Assembly: GCF_900129565.1 (NCBI RefSeq) | Contig: NZ_FQWD01000002.1 | Location: 248,001-312,000 of the forward strand | Direction: 5' to 3' | Source of the DNA: Marisediminitalea aggregata | GTDB lineage: Bacteria; Pseudomonadota; Gammaproteobacteria; Enterobacterales; Alteromonadaceae | Length of the DNA stretch: 64,000 nt | Shown: positions 19,354 through 28,334 of the stretch, in pieces | Numbering within the stretch: position 1 is the first letter of the stretch | Layout of the letters: every line of letters begins with the position of its first letter | Translations under genes and position numbers: made by a program | Notes under the pieces: model-generated | Seen by the model: the letters and a program-made list of their open reading frames with translations, nothing else | Told to the model about the DNA's origin: nothing | Database searches by the model: none

Positions 19354-19990
19354 GAAATGGTTTAAATCTGAACAACCCAAAAAACCTCAGGCACCTGAAG
19401 TCATGGGGCTTTACCTGGGCGGCTCCTTTGAATTAGACGCCCTGAAACTCAAATTAATCACGCCCGAATTGTGTATCGAAAACCCGGCGTCCAAGCACCT
19501 TATCCAGGCGGTTGGCCAGGCAGAGCTCGACACCGGTGGAACGCTCCTGCGTTTTTACACCGACGATGACGCCTTTTTGCAAGTTGTGCTCGATGGTGGC
19601 ATGACTGAAAACCACATTACTGACGTCAAATTGTGGTACTTCTATTCAACCACAACCATTGGCACTGAATCCCAGTGGAAACAATGCCTCGCTGATGGCA
19701 TTTCAAAGCCGACTTATGAGTTAGAAGGATTCGAGTTTACGCGTATCTGGGATGCCGTAGGCGACGTATCGCCGCCAGTGGCCGTGACCGAAAAAACTTA
19801 TGAAGAAGATGAAGACGTCAGCGAAACTGACCAGTTTATGATGCTGTACGAAAGACACCTGAGCGACGGCAACACCGAATCTCTGCTAGTTGCTGGCGAA
19901 GAAAAAATAGTAGGCCAAAACGCTGACCGCTGTCTGGTGGTGAGTACCGGCTTCGATATTCAACCTGCAGATATCCGTATCAACGGCTAA
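19346..19990 (+). CDS. DUF2491-family protein (YjfK-like)
   Basis: This 214-residue soluble acidic protein matches DUF2491/YjfK by its start (MFKKWFKSE) and by LYLGGSFELDALKLKL, LRFYTDDDAFLQVV and VKLWYFYSTTTIGTESQW. No catalytic motif is apparent and the function is unknown. Its start overlaps the channel gene, implying translational coupling, and it is followed 17 bases later by the DUF350 gene. Confidence 0.82.
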   Translation: MFKKWFKSEQPKKPQAPEVMGLYLGGSFELDALKLKLITPELCIENPASKHLIQAVGQAELDTGGTLLRFYTDDDAFLQVVLDGGMTENHITDVKLWYFYSTTTIGTESQWKQCLADGISKPTYELEGFEFTRIWDAVGDVSPPVAVTEKTYEEDEDVSETDQFMMLYERHLSDGNTESLLVAGEEKIVGQNADRCLVVSTGFDIQPADIRING

Positions 19991-20007
19991 AAAAAGAGGA
20001 AGACAAC

Positions 20008-20424
20008 ATGGAAATCGTAATGGATTCACTGGCCGGGTTAGCCAATTTTGCGATGTATTTTGCGATCTCAATCGTGTACCTGTTTATCTTTAAAATAGTG
20101 TATGCGTTTGTGACCCCCCACGACGAATGGAAGCTGGTTAAAGAGCAACAAAACGTCTCTGCTGCCATTGGGTTTGGCGGCGCCATGATCGGCTTCAGTC
20201 TGGCGTTGGCCAGTGCAGCATCAAACTCACTAGGATTAATCGACTTTACTCTGTGGGGCGTCGTTGCCGTGATTGCGCAAAGTTTTGCCTTTGCATTGCT
20301 GCGCTTTACCTTTATGCCGAAAATTGCTGAGCGTATTAACAACAATGAAATCTCTGCGGGTGTTATGTTAGCAGCCGTTTCGGTAGCTGTAGGATTACTC
20401 AACGCTGCATGTATGACCTACTAG
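20008..20424 (+). CDS. DUF350-family inner-membrane protein (YjfL-like)
   Basis: This 138-residue protein has four predicted membrane segments (about 8-32, 50-70, 78-98 and 115-136) and the DUF350 features AAIGFGGAMIGFSLALASA and NNEISAGVMLAAVSVAVGLLNAACMTY. DUF350 proteins are tied by gene order to PspA-like, DUF1190 and ATP-grasp genes in many proteobacteria. No transport function is proven. Confidence 0.85.
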   Translation: MEIVMDSLAGLANFAMYFAISIVYLFIFKIVYAFVTPHDEWKLVKEQQNVSAAIGFGGAMIGFSLALASAASNSLGLIDFTLWGVVAVIAQSFAFALLRFTFMPKIAERINNNEISAGVMLAAVSVAVGLLNAACMTY

Positions 20425-20433
20425 GAGCGAACG

Positions 20434-21051
20434 ATGAGCCACACACAGAAACGTTCCAAACATATCGCTTTGCACAGTATGCGCAAGGCATTTTCGTTAA
20501 AGCCCCTCGCCGTTGGCATTGCAACCGTCTTTTTGTCGGCCTGTGGTGAAGATCGGGATGCATCTAAAATATATGTGTCAGTCGACGACTGTAAACAGGA
20601 CAATCCGGATGCGGTAGGCCAATGTCAGGCGGCCTTTGAGTCTGCTATTGAAGAACACAACCGCACAGCACCGCGCTTTAATAGTCAGAATGACTGTGAG
20701 TATGAGTTCGGCAACGAACGCTGCCAATATGTGCAATCCCAGTCGGGCAGCTTTTTCATGCCCTTTATGGCAGGCTTTATTGTGAGTCGGCTAATGCAGC
20801 CTTCCCCCTACTATTCACAGCCTTTGTACACGTCGTTTTCCCCCTACTCCCCGTTTCGGTCACGCTGGGTGACGTCCAATGGCTATGTATTTGATGGCGA
20901 TATTCGTCGCCGCTCATATTATGCGCCTTCGTCTGTATACAAACCAAAGCCGACAGTAAACCGCACCATTAACCGCGGTGGTTTTGGCAGTACAGTACGC
21001 GCCAAGTCAAGTTGGGGCAGCAGCAGTAAATCCAGTGGTTGGGGTGGTTAA
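20434..21051 (+). CDS. DUF1190-family lipoprotein (YjfM/YgiB-like) ending in Gly-Gly
   Basis: This 205-residue protein has a long basic N-region, then a hydrophobic core and the lipobox FLSAC, so it should be a lipoprotein. The mature part has YVSVDDCKQDNP, NDCEYEFG and GSFFMPFMAGFIVSRLM, the DUF1190 landmarks. The C-terminal tail is Gly/Ser-rich: NRGGFGSTVRAKSSW, then a stop right after GWGG. E. coli YgiB, as I recall it, also has RGGFG and ends in GG. DUF1190 genes typically sit beside a glutathionylspermidine-synthase-like ATP-grasp gene, as here (3 bases downstream). The tail is a plausible ligase substrate (inference). Confidence 0.83.
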   Translation: MSHTQKRSKHIALHSMRKAFSLKPLAVGIATVFLSACGEDRDASKIYVSVDDCKQDNPDAVGQCQAAFESAIEEHNRTAPRFNSQNDCEYEFGNERCQYVQSQSGSFFMPFMAGFIVSRLMQPSPYYSQPLYTSFSPYSPFRSRWVTSNGYVFDGDIRRRSYYAPSSVYKPKPTVNRTINRGGFGSTVRAKSSWGSSSKSSGWGG

Positions 21052-21054
21052 TTC

Positions 21055-22221
21055 GTGTTTCGAATGGCATGCCAACCCAGGAGTAACTGGCAGCAGCTGG
21101 CCACCGAGTACGGTTTTCATTTTCACACTATGTATGGCCAGCCCTACTGGGACGAATCAGCGTATTACCAGTTTACGTTGAAACAGGTAGAACAGGACAT
21201 TGAAGACCCTACCGCCGAGCTGCACCAGATGTGTTTGCACGTGGTCGACAAAGTAATTAACAGCGAAGCGCTCATGCAGCGCTTTCAAATACCACAACAA
21301 CACTGGGATTTTGTTGCCGAAAGCTGGCGTCAGCAGTCCCCGTCGTTATATTCCCGGTTAGATCTGGTCTACGATGGCAAGCATCCCGCCAAATTACTGG
21401 AAAATAACGCCGACACCCCAACTTCACTGTACGAAACTGGCTTCTGGCAATGGTTATGGCTGGAACAACAGGTTAATGCTGGCAAACTGTCGCGTGGTGC
21501 AGATCAGTTTAATTCTCTGCAAGAGAAACTGGTGAACCGGTTTGCGGCACTGAAACATCAGTACGGCTTCCATCACATTCACTTTAGTTGCTGTCAGGAC
21601 TCGGTAGAAGATCGCGGTACCGTTCAGTATCTACAAGACTGTGCATCCACCGCAGGGGTCAGTGCTCCCTTTCTTTATATCGAAGAAATCGGCCTGGGTG
21701 ATACCGGGTATTTTACTGACCTGGCCGATGACGCCATTACACACTGTTTCAAATTATATCCTTGGGAGTTTATGCTCAGGGAGTCGTTTGGCGATGCCTT
21801 GTCTGGCGCTGAGGTTGAGTGGTTAGAGCCCGCATGGAAAGCGGTCTTGTCAAACAAAGCGCTGCTGCCCATGTTATGGCAGGAATTTGAAAACCACCCT
21901 AACCTGCTTCCCGCCTTTTTTGAAGACGATCCACTGCGTCCACGCCATGGAAAATGGATTAAAAAGCCCTTGTTTTCGCGCGAAGGCGCCAATATCTCAT
22001 TGATTGATGACTCACAAAAAGCGGTGCCACTGTCGGACGGTCCTTATGGTGAGGAAGGGTTTATATACCAGCAGTTTCATTCCCTGCCTCAATACGAAGG
22101 AAATTATGTGTTGATTGGCAGTTGGCTGGTAAATGATGAACCTGCGGGCATGTCGATTAGAGAAGACAGCTCCGTTATTACCCAGGACTTATCCCGCTAT
22201 TTACCGCATATCATACTTTGA
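21055..22221 (+). CDS. Glutathionylspermidine-synthase-like ATP-grasp ligase (YjfC/YgiC-like)
   Basis: This 388-residue protein has the C-terminal ATP-grasp domain of glutathionylspermidine synthase without the amidase half. Visible landmarks are [59 protein letters not shown] and [11 protein letters not shown], with a C-terminal [15 protein letters not shown]. The predicted reaction is ATP-dependent amide bond formation between a C-terminal Gly carboxylate and an amine. Glutathione and spermidine are the model substrates, but the neighbour's Gly-Gly tail is an alternative. The start is GTG at 21055; ATG at 21064 is possible. Its stop overlaps the upstream TTG of the rhomboid frame. Confidence 0.85.
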   Translation: MFRMACQPRSNWQQLATEYGFHFHTMYGQPYWDESAYYQFTLKQVEQDIEDPTAELHQMCLHVVDKVINSEALMQRFQIPQQHWDFVAESWRQQSPSLYSRLDLVYDGKHPAKLLENNADTPTSLYETGFWQWLWLEQQVNAGKLSRGADQFNSLQEKLVNRFAALKHQYGFHHIHFSCCQDSVEDRGTVQYLQDCASTAGVSAPFLYIEEIGLGDTGYFTDLADDAITHCFKLYPWEFMLRESFGDALSGAEVEWLEPAWKAVLSNKALLPMLWQEFENHPNLLPAFFEDDPLRPRHGKWIKKPLFSREGANISLIDDSQKAVPLSDGPYGEEGFIYQQFHSLPQYEGNYVLIGSWLVNDEPAGMSIREDSSVITQDLSRYLPHIIL

Positions 22222-22229
22222 GGTTTTGC

Positions 22230-22781
22230 ATGACGCCCTGGACGATGACAACACAAATTCGCTGGCTCTCAGCAATCGCTTTGAGTTTACTCGGCGTAGA
22301 ATTTCTAAACCTGATCCTTGCGAATAGTCTGAATCAATTTGGTTTGCGCCCTCGGGATATATCTCACCTGAGCGGAATCGTTACAGCCCCATGGCTACAT
22401 GGCAGTCTGACTCACTTTGCCAGTAATTTCCTGCCGCTGTTGCTGTTTGCCGGATTAGCCATGCAATGGGGACGAGCCGTATTCATAAAAAGTATGCTGT
22501 TAATTTGGCTGGGTGCCGGCTTATGTGTGTGGGTATTGGGTCGCAATGCTACGCATATTGGGGCAAGTGGCATTGTGTACGGCTTATTTGGCTTTTTAGT
22601 GGTCGCCGGCTTTTATAGCAAAAAGTTACATTTATTGTTAATTTCACTGGTGATAGCATTTTTATATGGCGGTATGATATTTGGTGTATTGCCGACACAG
22701 CGATTTGTATCCTTTGAATACCATTTCTTTGGTTTTGTTATGGGCGTGCTGAGCGCCAGGTTATGGGCCAAAACCGGTTAA
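22230..22781 (+). CDS. Rhomboid-family intramembrane serine protease
   Basis: This 183-residue protein has six membrane segments. It carries the rhomboid signatures: HGSLTHFASNFLPLL in the second segment, the catalytic Ser113 in GASGIVYGLFGF and the catalytic His165 in EYHFFGFVMG. I chose the ATG at 22230 because GAGG-like bases (22220-22223) sit six bases upstream; a TTG at 22218 would overlap the preceding stop. It lies in an operon with a lipoprotein and a PspA-like protein, so cleavage of a membrane partner is conceivable. Confidence 0.85.
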   Translation: MTPWTMTTQIRWLSAIALSLLGVEFLNLILANSLNQFGLRPRDISHLSGIVTAPWLHGSLTHFASNFLPLLLFAGLAMQWGRAVFIKSMLLIWLGAGLCVWVLGRNATHIGASGIVYGLFGFLVVAGFYSKKLHLLLISLVIAFLYGGMIFGVLPTQRFVSFEYHFFGFVMGVLSARLWAKTG

Positions 22782-22804
22782 CCCCAAGAGATTTTAGATT
22801 TCCT

Positions 22805-23512
22805 ATGAGTGAAACTTCGCCACAAGCCAATAAGCCAGCTAATCAGGGCTTTCTGCCAAATCTGGCATTTAATATTGTGATTCCGGTACTCGTCATGAGT
22901 TACACCAGCTCGGAGGACTATTTAGGGCCTGCATGGAGTATCGTTGCTGCACTCAGTTTCCCTTTGGGTTATGGCTTATGGGATTTGAAGCAAAGCGGGA
23001 AAGTAAATGGTTTCTCTATTCTAGGGATTGTCAGCGTACTGCTCACCGGCGGTATTAGCCTGCTTAAGCTACCCGCGGAATATATCGCGATCAAAGAAGC
23101 CACAATTCCAGCGATAATCGGCATCGCCGTACTCGTTACCCAAATGACAGACAAACCACTGGTTAAATTACTTATCCTCAACGACCAAATCATTAACTGG
23201 CCTCACCTGAACGACGTACTCGACAAACAAGGTAAGCAAGCGGTGTTTGGCGAAAAGGTTAAACACTGCTCGTATATCGTGGCAAGCTCGTTCTTCCTCT
23301 CTTCAGCGCTGAATTATATTCTGGCTAAGGTTATTTTGGTCAGTGAGCCAGGTACCACGGCTTACACCGAAGAACTCGGCAGAATGACGGCACTGAGTTA
23401 TCCAGTAATCGTAGTGCCGTCTATGATCATGTTGGTGGGAGCATTGTGGTATTTATTCAGCCAGATTGGCAAGATAACCGGCGAAGACATAGAAAGTTTT
23501 ATTAATCAGTAA
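22805..23512 (+). CDS. VC0807-like multi-pass membrane protein
   Basis: This 235-residue inner-membrane protein has about six hydrophobic segments and the pattern of the VC0807 family: PVLVMSYTS near the start, WSIVAALSFPLGYGLWDL, then FSILGIVSVLLTGGISLL. The start at MSETSPQ (22805) is preferred; a longer form from 22763 overlaps the rhomboid gene. It is the last gene of the operon before a terminator. The function is unknown. Confidence 0.75.
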   Translation: MSETSPQANKPANQGFLPNLAFNIVIPVLVMSYTSSEDYLGPAWSIVAALSFPLGYGLWDLKQSGKVNGFSILGIVSVLLTGGISLLKLPAEYIAIKEATIPAIIGIAVLVTQMTDKPLVKLLILNDQIINWPHLNDVLDKQGKQAVFGEKVKHCSYIVASSFFLSSALNYILAKVILVSEPGTTAYTEELGRMTALSYPVIVVPSMIMLVGALWYLFSQIGKITGEDIESFINQ

Positions 23513-23580
23513 ATCAGGTTCATGCCGTGTGAGATTCGTAAGATTAACGTCACTGCCTATGACCTTACCCCCAAATAAGA

Positions 23581-23605
23581 ACGCCGGCTTTTAGCCGGCG
23601 TTTTT
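23581..23605. terminator. Terminator after the PspA-like operon
   Basis: The stem ACGCCGGCT/AGCCGGCGT with loop TTT is followed by TTTTC on the plus strand. It lies between convergent genes and may also serve the minus-strand alkaline phosphatase. Confidence 0.85.
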
Positions 23606-23620
23606 CGTATTACATATCCG

Positions 23621-25045
23621 TTACTGGCAACGCCAGTCTTTTTCAAAATCACAGCCTTCAGCAGAGGTAGGCTTAACCGTTGCTTTTTCCTCAGTCATTG
23701 TCTGCTGCGACGCATCAGGCAACAAAGAGAATATCTTTTTAGCAATATCGGTATTGTCGTACTGACCGTAGAAAGACTCATGTCCCTGGCCAAATGCAAA
23801 TACTTCCACGTCTACGCCTGTATGGCCACCGGTTGTCCAGCCGGTATTTGTGCGAATGTCTAACAGCGATTTGATGCCCGTTTCGATGGCTCGCGTGCTT
23901 TTTAATTTTGCCAGTGCAATAATTTGCTTTGCTTCTTCTTCATTCAGAGTGAAGCCTAGCTTTTCCGTTGCAAAAGCGACCGGCTCCGCAGCCTGAGGCA
24001 ACGCAGCAGCAATAGATGAAGGCGACGCAGTCAGGTGCTTCAGCCATTCTGGTTCCCAAGCGTATTGGCCACGAGCCCCAATTGTCAGACCACCGGTGCT
24101 GTGATCAGCGGTGAGCACCACCAGCGTGTCAGGGTTTTCCTGAACGTACTGATACAAATACTCCAGGGTTAAATTGAGATCATGCATTTCAGCCATTGCC
24201 GAAGCAATATCATTGGCATGCCCTGCCCAATCCACCTGGCTGGCCTCAACTAACAGGAAAAAGCCATTGTCGTTTTCAAGGTGTTTAATTGCATGTTCAG
24301 TTAAGTAAGCAAGACGGTTTTTACGCTTATCATCCAACACCCAAGGTAAGCCGACGGGTGCGAACAGCCCCAGCACGTTTTCGCCGGCGGGAATCGTGGC
24401 TAACTTATTGTACGTATCAACATAGGCATAGCCGGCGTCAATGAACTGAGCCGTTACATCACGGTCTTCACGCTCGAAATACTGTGTTCCGCCGCCCAGC
24501 ATAACGTTCGCAGTAAACTCACCATTGATTTTGTGATCAAAGAAACTGTCTGCCAGGGCATTGTAATTCTTGCGGCTTTCATTATGTGCCATGTAGGCAG
24601 CTGGGGTAGCGTGCACAATTTGCGATGTCACCGCTATACCCGTCTTCATACCAAGCGCTTTTGCTTTTTGTAGAACGGATTCAACAGGCTGTTTGTTAAC
24701 ATCAACGCCAATTGCGCCGTTATAGCTTTTTACGCCAGCGGCCAAAGCCGTAGCTGCTGCAGCTGAATCGGTAACAAACCCAGACTCCTGAGCCGGATAC
24801 GTGCTGGCATTTCCAACGAAAATACGATCAAAAATGACTGATTCCACTTGTGGCGTGGCAGGGTCGTCACGGAAATTTCGATAAGCGGTCGTGTAAGCCG
24901 GCCCCATTCCGTCTGATACGATCATGATCACATTCTTCGGTTTCTCGGGCTGATGAGACGTCTTGGGCAATAATGCATCAGACGTGGCATTACAGGCAGT
25001 CAAAAAAAGTGTTGCGGCCGCTACCGCAAGCAAGTTCTGTCGCAC
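23621..25045 (-). CDS. Alkaline phosphatase, lipoprotein
   Basis: This 474-residue enzyme of the PhoA-type alkaline phosphatase superfamily releases phosphate from organic phosphomonoesters outside the inner membrane. A lipobox (LTAC, Cys18) predicts a lipoprotein in place of a free periplasmic enzyme. The metal-binding Asp45 is in MIVSDGMG, the nucleophile Ser94 in TDSAAAATALAAG, the later metal ligands in DWAGHAND and TADHSTGG, and the last His in TTGGHTGVDV. It is monocistronic; no clear Pho box was found by eye. Confidence 0.92.
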   Translation of the reverse strand: MRQNLLAVAAATLFLTACNATSDALLPKTSHQPEKPKNVIMIVSDGMGPAYTTAYRNFRDDPATPQVESVIFDRIFVGNASTYPAQESGFVTDSAAAATALAAGVKSYNGAIGVDVNKQPVESVLQKAKALGMKTGIAVTSQIVHATPAAYMAHNESRKNYNALADSFFDHKINGEFTANVMLGGGTQYFEREDRDVTAQFIDAGYAYVDTYNKLATIPAGENVLGLFAPVGLPWVLDDKRKNRLAYLTEHAIKHLENDNGFFLLVEASQVDWAGHANDIASAMAEMHDLNLTLEYLYQYVQENPDTLVVLTADHSTGGLTIGARGQYAWEPEWLKHLTASPSSIAAALPQAAEPVAFATEKLGFTLNEEEAKQIIALAKLKSTRAIETGIKSLLDIRTNTGWTTGGHTGVDVEVFAFGQGHESFYGQYDNTDIAKKIFSLLPDASQQTMTEEKATVKPTSAEGCDFEKDWRCQ

Positions 25046-25205
25046 ATTATTTTCCTTTTAGAATTCGGATTACTGAAGTGTATAGCGCCCACTGATAGCA
25101 TCGAAGTACCAATCCGACGAGCTGATTAAACAACAGGTTAAACGCTGTACCAGTATACCGGGCAAGTTACCGAATTCACATGGAAAATTGTAAAAATCAG
25201 ACCAT

Positions 25206-26162
25206 TTAGTCTGATTCCTGCAACAACTCTCTCATTCGTTGTTGCACTACGTCTACCAGCATATCGGGCTGAAACTTAGAGATAAAGCGGTTACAACCCA
25301 CTTTCTCTACCATGGCTTCGTTAAAACTGCCGCTGAGTGACGTATTCAGCGCAATAAATAAATCCGCCATGCGTTCATCGGAACGCACTTCAGATGTTAA
25401 CCGATAGCCATCCATTTCTGGCATTTCCGCATCGGTAAACATCATCAGTAGCCTCTCGGTGACTTTAATACCTTCATTTGCCCATTCTTTCAGCAGTGCC
25501 AGTGCTTCAGCGCCATTGTGACACTCGATGATATCAATACCCAATTGCTCAAGCGTGTCGCGGATCTGCTTCCTGGCAGTTGAAGAATCATCCACAATTA
25601 AAATTCGCTTACCTTTTAGGTGCTCAACCACGACAGAATCGAGTACGTCTTCTGAAATAGATACATCGTATTCAACAATTTCTGCCAGCACTTTTTCGAC
25701 ATCGATGATTTCGACTAGCTCTTGTTTACCCCCAATATCAATCTGAGTGATAGCGGTTAGAAAATTGGATTTACCTACACTCTTGGGTGGCGGTTGAATA
25801 TTTCCCCAGGACGTATTCACTATTCTGACAACATCGCCAATCATAAAGCCCTGTACTGAACGGTTATACTCGGTAATGATGACATTGCGATGCGTGTCGG
25901 GCTGATTATTCGTTGCGCGGAAATGAATGGCCTGCCGCAGGTCAATTATGGGGATAGTGAGCCCCCTGTATACTGTGACTCCGCATAGATTGCCGTGAGC
26001 GCCAGGCATGGTGTTTAACTTGGGAATGGTAATCACTTCCTTTACTTTAAACACGTTGATCGCGTAAGTGTGCCGGGTCCCCAACCGGAAGAGCAATAAC
26101 TCTAGCCGGTTCTCTCCCACCAACTTCGTACGCTGGTCTACTGAGGAAAGGATATTACTCAT
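25206..26162 (-). CDS. cheV: Chemotaxis coupling protein CheV (CheW-REC)
   Basis: This 318-residue cytoplasmic protein has an N-terminal CheW-like domain (about 20-165: LFRLGTRHTYAINVFKVKEVI, RGLTIPIIDLRQAI) fused to a receiver domain (about 185-310). The receiver has the acidic pair in ILIVDDSS, the phospho-acceptor Asp244 in MMFTDAEMPEMDG and the conserved Lys near SKFQPD. CheV couples chemoreceptors to CheA with a phosphorylation-dependent adaptation role. It is isolated from other chemotaxis genes here. Confidence 0.95.
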   Translation of the reverse strand: MSNILSSVDQRTKLVGENRLELLLFRLGTRHTYAINVFKVKEVITIPKLNTMPGAHGNLCGVTVYRGLTIPIIDLRQAIHFRATNNQPDTHRNVIITEYNRSVQGFMIGDVVRIVNTSWGNIQPPPKSVGKSNFLTAITQIDIGGKQELVEIIDVEKVLAEIVEYDVSISEDVLDSVVVEHLKGKRILIVDDSSTARKQIRDTLEQLGIDIIECHNGAEALALLKEWANEGIKVTERLLMMFTDAEMPEMDGYRLTSEVRSDERMADLFIALNTSLSGSFNEAMVEKVGCNRFISKFQPDMLVDVVQQRMRELLQESD

Positions 26163-26274
26163 TACATATTCCTGTCGTTGCTATCTCTTAATAATAGTTT
26201 TTTTTACTTCATTTGCCCATTAACCCATTGGCTAGTCTGAGATTCATACCTGGTGATAGGAAATCACTCACGCA

Positions 26275-26295
26275 AACATTCACAAAAATTATGAC
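26275..26295 (+). promoter_or_regulatory. Shared glyoxylate-shunt element, copy upstream of aceA
   Basis: AACATTCACAAAAATTATGAC, about 120 bases before the aceA start. Near-identical elements lie upstream of the LysR gene (28165-28185) and glcB (29370-29390). It is a likely operator of the LysR regulator encoded between the two enzymes. Confidence 0.6.
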
Positions 26296-26417
26296 GATAA
26301 TGAGCATTATATATTTCTTTTATTTCAAATGTGGGCCTAGGATGGAAAAGAAGTCGATGACAACGCCTCAGGTGTTATCACCAACGCATTTATTATTTTC
26401 GTGAAGGAGAGACAGTC

Positions 26418-28010
26418 ATGTCAGATTATCAAAATGCAATCGAACAGGTTGCCACGCTAAAGAGTCAATACAATGGTACTTGGAATGCCATCAGCCCGGA
26501 GTTCGCGGCGCGTATGGTTGTTCAGAATCGTTTCAAAACCGGTTTGGACGTTGCTAAGTATACCGCAAAGATTATGCGTCAGGACATGGCCGAGTACGAT
26601 GCAGACTGTACTCAGTACACTCAATCATTAGGTTGCTGGCACGGATTCGTAGGTCAGCAAAAAATGCTGGCTGTTAAAAAGCACCAGGGTACTACCAAAA
26701 AGAGTTACCTGTACCTGTCTGGTTGGATGGTTGCTGCATTGCGTTCTGAGTTTGGTCCTCTTCCAGACCAATCAATGCACGAGAAAACCTCGGTTGCCTC
26801 ATTGATCGAAGAGCTTTACACCTTCTTGCGTCAGGCTGATGCTCGTGAACTGGGTGACTTGTTCAAGCAATTAGACGCAGCTAAAGCAAACGGCGGCGAT
26901 GTTGCTGCAATCCAGGCACAAATCGACAACTACGAAACACACGTAGTACCAATCATCGCTGACATTGACGCAGGTTTCGGTAACGAAGAAGCCACTTACC
27001 TGCTAGCGAAGAAAATGATTGAAGCGGGAGCTTGCTGTATCCAAATCGAAAACCAGGTATCTGATGCCAAGCAATGTGGTCACCAGGACGGTAAAGTAAC
27101 CGTTCCTCACGAAGATTTCCTGGCGAAGATCAATGCTGTTCGTTACGCTTTCCTTGAGCTGGGCGTTGACGACGGTGTTATCGTTGCCCGTACTGACTCA
27201 TTAGGCGCAGGTCTGACTCAGAAGATCCCAGTATCTACCAGCGAAGGTGACCTGGCTTCTCAGTACAATGCATTCCTGCAAACTACGCCAGTTAACTCAG
27301 TAGCAGACCTGAACGAAGGTGACCTGGTACTGAAGCAAAATGGCGAACTGGTTAAGCCTGAGCGTCTGCCTAACGGCCTGTTCCGCTTCAAGCCTGACAC
27401 GGGTGTTGCGCGTTGTGTACTTGACTGTATCACCAGCCTGCAGAACGGTGCTGACCTGCTGTGGATTGAAACTGAGAAACCACACGTTCGTCAAATCGGC
27501 GACATGGTTGACCAAATTCGTGAAGTTATCCCGAATGCGAAACTGGTTTACAACAACTCTCCATCATTCAACTGGACACTGAACTTCCGTCAGCAAGTAT
27601 TTGACGCATGGTCAGAAGAAGGCAAAGACGTATCTGCATACGACCGCGCTAACCTGATGTCTGTAGAGTATGATGACTCAGAGCTGGCTGCAGAAGCTGA
27701 TGCGAAAATCCAAAGCTTCCAGGCCGATGCGGCTCGCGAAGCAGGTATCTTCCACCACCTGATCACGCTGCCTACTTACCACACTGCTGCGCTGTCTACT
27801 GACAACCTGGCGAAAGGTTACTTCGGTGATGAAGGCATGCTGGCCTACGTTAAAGGCGTACAGCGTCAGGAAATCCGTCAGGGTCTGGCGTGCGTTAAGC
27901 ACCAGGCAATGGCTGGCTCTGACTTAGGTGACACTCACAAAGAATACTTCTCTGGTGACCAGGCACTGAAAGCCAGTGGTGAAGACAACACCATGAACCA
28001 GTTCGACTAG
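26418..28010 (+). CDS. aceA: Isocitrate lyase (long form)
   Basis: This enzyme cleaves isocitrate to succinate and glyoxylate, the first step of the glyoxylate shunt for growth on acetate and fatty acids. The 530-residue length matches the long Pseudomonas-type enzyme. The catalytic loop is AKQCGHQDG with Cys220, preceded by IADIDAGFGN (metal-binding Asp) and IQIENQVSD. VARTDSLGA and NNSPSFNW follow. A strong RBS (AAGGAGAG) precedes the ATG. It is followed by a terminator, then the LysR gene and glcB on the same strand. The codon usage looks like that of a highly expressed gene. Confidence 0.96.
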   Translation: MSDYQNAIEQVATLKSQYNGTWNAISPEFAARMVVQNRFKTGLDVAKYTAKIMRQDMAEYDADCTQYTQSLGCWHGFVGQQKMLAVKKHQGTTKKSYLYLSGWMVAALRSEFGPLPDQSMHEKTSVASLIEELYTFLRQADARELGDLFKQLDAAKANGGDVAAIQAQIDNYETHVVPIIADIDAGFGNEEATYLLAKKMIEAGACCIQIENQVSDAKQCGHQDGKVTVPHEDFLAKINAVRYAFLELGVDDGVIVARTDSLGAGLTQKIPVSTSEGDLASQYNAFLQTTPVNSVADLNEGDLVLKQNGELVKPERLPNGLFRFKPDTGVARCVLDCITSLQNGADLLWIETEKPHVRQIGDMVDQIREVIPNAKLVYNNSPSFNWTLNFRQQVFDAWSEEGKDVSAYDRANLMSVEYDDSELAAEADAKIQSFQADAAREAGIFHHLITLPTYHTAALSTDNLAKGYFGDEGMLAYVKGVQRQEIRQGLACVKHQAMAGSDLGDTHKEYFSGDQALKASGEDNTMNQFD

Positions 28011-28065
28011 TTCCAACCACCAGCCTGCTTTTTCAGAGACGTTCGAGCAGGCTCTTGAGTTTTTT

Positions 28066-28090
28066 GGCTTCCTTAGGGAAGCCTTTTTTA
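28066..28090 (+). terminator. Intrinsic terminator of aceA
   Basis: The stem GGCTTCC/GGAAGCC with loop TTAG is followed by TTTTTT, 55 bases after the aceA stop. Confidence 0.88.
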
Positions 28091-28164
28091 TGTTAAGGGG
28101 TAACCCACTTCTCACTGCAAATGAACCCGAGACATGCAATATTCACCTTAATTATTGTATTGAA

Positions 28165-28185
28165 TTCATTCACAAAAAATATCGC
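28165..28185 (+). promoter_or_regulatory. Shared glyoxylate-shunt element, copy upstream of LysR gene
   Basis: TTCATTCACAAAAAATATCGC matches the aceA and glcB elements in the core CATTCACAAAAA. A degraded second copy (ATTCACCTTAATTATTG) begins at 28141. Its place before the regulator's own gene suggests autoregulation. Confidence 0.55.
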
Positions 28186-28334
28186 CTTAATTAGACACTC
28201 CTAAAAATCCTTATTTATCATGACACTATATAAAAACCCTTCATAAGCACTAAGACTAATGGCCTATCTGACAAGCGGTGAAATACGCAGTATAATAGAA
28301 AAATAAAATAAACTTGATACGGGCTATTAGATAA

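Noticed and set aside
22763-23512. Transporter (MFS) identity for the last gene of the PspA-like operon
   Set aside because: Only about six hydrophobic segments and no MFS motif; the VC0807-like pattern fits better.
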